DNA of 64,000 nucleotides from Thamnaconus septentrionalis (lineage: Eukaryota; Chordata; Actinopteri; Tetraodontiformes; Monacanthidae). The notes beneath the pieces are model-generated. The model worked only from the letters and a program-made list of their open reading frames with translations, was not told where the DNA came from and searched no databases. The stretch is from assembly GCA_009823395.1 (NCBI GenBank), contig CM020512.1:5151405-5215404 (forward strand), given 5' to 3'. A program made the translations under genes and the position numbers. Shown piece by piece: positions 59,220 to 64,000 of this stretch. Each line of letters begins with the position of its first letter. Within the stretch, counting starts at the first letter, position 1.

Positions 59220-59510
59220 GTTAATCAAGATGAGGTGCCATGACTCAAACTGACTCTGGTGTTTTGAGCAGTTCGTTCAGGACTTTCACATCAATAGCGC
59301 GTGCCGCTGATTTAATCACGATGATCCTGACGGAGCAGCCGCCGTTTGAGTTCCTGACTTTCCCTCCTCTGCCCTCGCGCTCTGCCGTGTTCGCCGCCGT
59401 GCCAAGCGGCGGCTTCTCGTCGGAGGTGGCGACATGCCCCCCCATCAATATCTCTTCTTCTCGGGCAGACGCATGTCTAAAGGGCAGCCCCACAAGCTCA
59501 GGGGGTTAAT
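59220..59510. promoter_or_regulatory. Candidate conserved non-coding element
   Basis: CCATGACTCAAACTGACTC (AP-1-like, 59238-59256), CGCTGATTTAATCACGATGATCC (about 59306-59328) and a GC-rich second half (GCCGCCGTGCCAAGCGGCGGC with an imperfect inverted repeat, about 59393-59413). Overlapping 82-89-codon frames on both strands lack domains. Confidence 0.37.
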
Positions 59511-60439
59511 CAATTCTATTTGACCTTAATTTATACAGAGTAAATAATGAACTTGCTTCTCTGTATTAAACATTAACATAAAAATCGTTAAACGGAGGCG
59601 GCACGGTGGCTCCAGGACAGGATTTCCTTTGGCTCGCACGAGCTCTGCAACATCCTGAGAGGAGCATTTTTCCCACGTGGAAGATCCATAGGTCCCTGAA
59701 GGCGTTGGGAGATACAATGAGCCATGTCAGCTTTGAAATCAATACCTCACACACAGTTTCATTGCCTCCCACATACTATAATCGGTTCAACGATTCGCGG
59801 TGACGCCTGACAGGAGTCATCCAACAGGTTTTAGGGTTACATTTTCACCTCGAACAGCACAATCTTTGCTGATGCTTTGCCTAAAAAAAAAGTGCACAAA
59901 TTCTGCGTAATGTACGGTAATTGCTGTTGTCATTGAGAGCACAACAAGAAGATATTAATTATATATTAAGTAACTATACCCCCTGAAAAACCTTTTAAAT
60001 AAAGGCAAATTTGTCATTTGCAAAAAGTATGGGAAAAATGCAAGTATGTTATTTAAGTTTTTGGGTGGGTTTATTGTTCAAGATAAATTTTCAACGTTTT
60101 CTATGAATTGTTCTATTGAGAAATTATATCATGTATGAAGAATTTGCAAACAGTAAAACCTGGTGAAAAGATAAGACTTCAGTTATTTTCAAATAAAAGC
60201 CTACTGCACATTTTTTCCTCGCAAATCTACAGTTATAATTGGAGAGATTTTTATACACATCTTATTTACACCCAGATTGAAATGTTTTTCTCGTGCGCAA
60301 ACCCCAAACTACAAGCCTTCATTCATTTCAGTCCTCAAATGGTTTTAACAGCCAAATTTAAATTTGCCGACAAAAAGAAAACCTAAAGTATTTGATCTAA
60401 AATCTACAAAGTCCCAGTTAGTTTCTTTTACCTTTGGCA
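59511..60439. other. AT-rich intergenic sequence, no gene seen
   Basis: From about 59880 to 60430 the DNA is strongly AT-rich and of low GC, without tandem repeats. GGAGGCGGCACGGTGGC near 59594 is a typical phrase of a fish dispersed repeat but is too short to call. Confidence 0.45.
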
Positions 60440-60915
60440 GTGAACAGCAAATCTCTTGCCTATAAGGGGGCCACCAGCGCGCGGCAATGCAGCTCTGTTT
60501 GGCACTGAATGATTGTTTTCAAGAGCGCTTTGATTGGCCTCGGCGACAGCCGCGCCGCTGTTCGCAAGATGAAAGAGTCGGCGAGGAGGGGAAGGAAGTC
60601 AAACTGCCTCGAGAGGACCGAGCGGGACGGAAACAAAGGAAGGTAACGGCGCAGCGGGACTTCAGATGGGGCGACTGGCTGGGTTTGACTTATGCAGCCT
60701 CGGCCCTCGGTTATAATTTAGCGTTTTGACTCTGGCGAATCGGCCGGCGCCCTCTGTGGAATTACATTTCTCCTTTTATACGAGCGTTGGCGCCGGGAAA
60801 TGTGCACCTATAAGTCACCTTGCTTGTGATACGGAAGCGTGCGCGCTCGGGAAGAAGGGAATTTTCCCACCGTGGACTGAGTGTATTATTCACACAGTGG
60901 ACCAGGGTTTTCTGC
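60440..60915. promoter_or_regulatory. Candidate conserved non-coding element
   Basis: Unique block: CGGCAATGCAGC (60482-60493), GCACTGAATGATTGTTTTC (60502-60520), GCGCTTTGATTGGCC (about 60524-60538, TCF/LEF-type CTTTGAT), GGTTATAATTTAGCG (60708-60722), CTTTTATACG and GTATTATTCACACAGTGG (about 60884-60901). An 80-codon plus-strand frame (60487-60729) is lysine/arginine-rich in its middle but has no known domain. Confidence 0.38.
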
Positions 60916-62459
60916 TGATAAGCTAACAGATTGTACCTTTCGACTCTTTCCTCTTGACTGAGAATGTTTTTTTTTTTGTTGTTGTTGCTTCATTTTCTTC
61001 CCAGCCTTCACGGGGCTGTTTAGAATTCCCGGCAGAATCACAGCGAGCAGTCTGACGGTGACATACAGTTTGTTTTTTTGTTTTTTTTATTTTTTCTCCC
61101 TTTCATCCACGTCGTGGGAACAACCATGTTCAGCTGGATAGCCGACCAATAATAGGAAATACTGCCAGGGGAAAAAAAAATGTATATATTCAAGCAAAGG
61201 CTTTCAGCAAAGTGCCGTTCCTGTGAATCGTCTCAGTTTCCATCAATTTTAATGACTGTGGTTACCGACTACAGCGTCCATGTTATCAGAAGCTCCTCTC
61301 CAGGTAGTGCACTTTGCGTGAACAGACTCAAGTGTCGGGGGGGGGGGGAATCACTTGTGTGCACGGAGGAATTGCCGGCAATTTCAAAAAAAGAAGGGGG
61401 GGCAAAGACAGAAGAAGACGGTACCTCGAGATTCGCCCGACAGGTGTTTTGCCAGGCGGCAGCTGAAAGCCAGCTAATGGCTGAGAGGCAACTCTGTGGC
61501 AACTGCAGTCTCCAACTGGAACAGCTTTACATGTACAACATTGTGATGCAAAAACAGCAATTTCAGCAAAGTTTTTGTTTTTTTTTGGACGGTATATGTC
61601 TGCAAACGCACAATACGACAGCTTCCAAAAACATGAGCGTTTCTTCTTGTCGGAGCCTTTTTGGGGCAGCCGCCTTCTAGGGAGAGACGAGCAAAGCCGG
61701 CGCAGGACAAGAACAAGTGACTTTAATTAAATGTTTTATCGCAGCGGCGGGCGCCGTTCACGCTTTGTCAAGCCCTGTAGGCCCGAATCAATGCAATCAA
61801 AACAACACCGCGTACGTCTTGGAGCTCTTTCTGGCTCATATCTGCGCCCTCTAACGCCCCTCCCACCCACAACCCCCCCGCCCTCCCGCAATCCTGTTGT
61901 GACGCAGTGTTGGCCTGCCGCCTGCCACTGGCGCCGCCCTCAGGACGACCAGACTGTGGCGCCAGATAAGACTTCGATTTCGCTCTCGCGGAGCTACGTG
62001 CAAGCGGCCCGGCCGCGACGAGTTCCAGCTCAGTGCCAGATAGCGGCGAAGAGGCCGAGCCGCACAAAGACAACATCCATAATGCAGCTCCAACAGGGCA
62101 AATATCCAGATCACTGACAGCGTCGCCAACCAGGTCGCCGCCCCGGTGACAACAAGGCTTGCTGGTCCAATCCTCCTACTTCTCCACCTCCTCCACCTAC
62201 CACTTTGTCTTTTTGATTCTGGGGGAAGATTTTCTTGACTCGCCTGATCAGGGATGTGCCACCAGGATGTCAGAGTGATAAATAGGTCTGGTTACGTGCC
62301 AGAAGACGCCGTCTGCCGCCGTCACTCCTCAGCCGACGGCGACAGATCTGGCTCCGCTGGTCACGGAGGCTTGTAGCCGCGTGTCCAGCACTCAGTACAG
62401 TTCCACTGAGATAAAGGAGAGGACTGGAAGTCAAAACAAAATCAAAGGTTTAAACTGAG
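60916..62459. other. Intergenic sequence, no gene called
   Basis: Includes T runs (60967-60976, 61071-61096), a G run (61338-61348) and GC-rich CpG-bearing sequence at 61900-62060. The 166-codon plus-strand frame at 61180-61680 has no recognisable domain. The strands carry competing frames at 61731-62129, a sign of composition rather than coding. Confidence 0.45.
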
Positions 62460-64000
62460 GCTCTATGCCACACAACTAAACAATGTTAACATATACGTTT
62501 TTGCAATCAAAATTGAATGATATGGTTTAGAATTCAAGACTGATCAATGATGAAAACAAAGTGAGGCTGGGTTATTTGTGTTTTTCATATATTGGCAACA
62601 CTGGGCATTCAATATTTTGTTCCATTACGTTCTTCAATTTGCATTTTATATTGTTGTTGGGAGAAAAAAACTGACTGACTAACCTGTTGCCAACAGCCTT
62701 TCTAGTGGAAGTGGCTGGAGCTCCACCTCTCTCCTCTCAAAGGATGCTGATTGGTCTGGTCACATCCCAACCAAGTGAAAGCAATGCAGTCAATCTCTTG
62801 TAATTCCCAGCAGTCCAGCTGCCCTCCTAGAGAGGACCCGCTGTGTTAGCAGCTGACTTGGTGTCATTTCATTAAAATTTAAACACTTGTTTACATCCTA
62901 ATAATAATATTTTTAAAAATCCTTCCTCCAGGCGGCTTAAGAGAACCTCGTCTCTTTGACCTGATCAAGAGCTGCGTAGCCGAGAGTGGTATGAGCGACA
63001 GTGCTTGGGGCAAAAAAGGCAGCAACGCCATCCACCAAAAGTCCCCACAGCCTCTCAGCCTCTCAGCCTCTCAGCCTCCAGGCTGCCTTGAAGTGACCCA
63101 TATGGCCTGTCTCGCCGTAACAGCCCTGCTACATTTCCATCAGCGGGTGGAGACGCACAAGGCCGGGTTAACTCAGGTTAACCAGTGGGTATTTCCACTG
63201 GGGGGGCTGCTGCTCCGGGCCTGGGACCGTTCCAAATGCCTCCCAATTAGGGACTTGACTATAGACTTTCACTGCTCTCTGCACATGTGACTTCCAGTTT
63301 AACCACCCCCCCCTTCCCTCTGCCCACCGCCCTCTGAAGGTAGCTGAGGGATAAATAGATTGTATCGTGAGAGGCAGCCAATTCTGTTTTTGTTCTCCTT
63401 TCTTGCCTTCAACAGCAGCGTCTTTGCTTTAGGCATTGATTAGGGCTCCCATCAGACCAGTGCTTGCACGCTCTCTGATCCCCCAATAGAAGCCGAGGTG
63501 GCTGCTGAAGGGACGAGGGGACGGAGGATTTAGCTGCGGTGGACGAATGACCCCTCGCGCTCTCCGTCTCCGCCTCACAGTCAGACATGAAGAGATTCTT
63601 GGTGACCTGTCGTCCACCGCCATGCGGCTCCATAAATTAAAGTTCACGTCCTTTTCTTTGTTGTTCTTTCTTCAACAGGCACAGTTCAAAGGAAATGCAG
63701 AGACCTTGAGAATGGCGAGGCTTCCGTGTGACAGAACGTGATGCTTTAACTACTGAGGGACCTTTTTGCCTTTTCTCTTCTTCATGAAGAGAGGAGCATG
63801 GTTGTCATCCGGCTCGCTAATTAGCTGTCATGAGCTCTTGGTCGAAAGGGTTTTTCAAAAGAAAAAAAACATTAGTTCCCAGCTTGGAAATTTCAGGGTC
63901 ACAAACCTCAAAGCCAATCATGGAACTTGGTGAGTTGAACAGTGTCTCACCTACAGTGAAACTCGGGATGCTCTGAGGAGGTTCTCCTGCTCTTAACATC
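62460..64000. other. Intergenic sequence, no gene called
   Basis: AT-rich at 62460-62660, then mixed. A short tandem CAGCCTCT-type repeat (three to four copies) lies at about 63050-63080, and a C run near 63305. Some segments (62930-63260) have complex regulatory texture. The sequence runs to the window edge without an exon that I can identify. Confidence 0.45.

Noticed and set aside
61180..61680. 166-codon plus-strand frame with scattered cysteines
   Set aside because: No recognisable domain, no splice context, G-run and T-run translations inside. It may be worth a search but cannot be supported here.

Overview
The window looks like vertebrate genomic DNA, most likely from a teleost fish, and is almost entirely non-coding. 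The signs are dense dinucleotide, trinucleotide and tetranucleotide microsatellites, CpG-rich GC blocks inside AT-rich DNA, a 5'-truncated non-LTR retrotransposon ending in a GAA/CTT tail, several short non-autonomous DNA transposons of types I know from fish, and no multi-exon open protein gene. There are no bacterial features (no operons, Shine-Dalgarno sites, tRNAs or CRISPR array). The open reading frames are short and lack splice structure, and the longest ones come from microsatellites.

Layout. Positions 1 to about 4.3 kb read like the long 3' untranslated region of a plus-strand gene whose coding part lies to the left. It ends at AATAAA (4274-4279) followed by a GT-rich stretch; I could not identify the gene. 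From about 4.3 to 31 kb, unique sequence alternates with GC-rich, CpG-dense blocks (13.9-14.5, 19.7-20.0 and 21.6-22.1 kb) and many microsatellites. These include an AG tract of about 247 bp at 28.5 kb, paired with a CT tract 1.1 kb upstream. From about 31 to 61 kb the DNA is dominated by blocks of unique sequence full of homeodomain, SOX, POU, AP-1 and E-box-like words. They resemble the conserved non-coding enhancers of developmental-gene deserts, although I cannot test conservation here.

Mobile elements that I can support: a minus-strand LINE fragment with a recognisable reverse-transcriptase C-terminus (52847-53330) and a second copy of its 3' end (about 39090-39195); a 534-bp MITE-like element with inverted ends at 35392-35925 that keeps the start of a Myb/SANT-like frame; a TTAA-flanked MITE at 58060-58387; and a tiny deletion derivative of a Tc1-like element at 56645-56722. 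A short dispersed repeat family has copies at 11.4 and 41.2 kb.

The most interesting non-transposon observations are a diverged direct duplication of about 300 bp (52115-52440 and 52520-52805) that repeats a TAATCC-containing core, a CpG-dense segment followed by a TATA box at 19.74-20.07 kb, and a SOX/AP-1/POU site cluster at 34.59-34.63 kb. Because nothing here codes for a working system, the likely role of the window is regulatory: a transcript end followed by a gene desert holding candidate enhancers.
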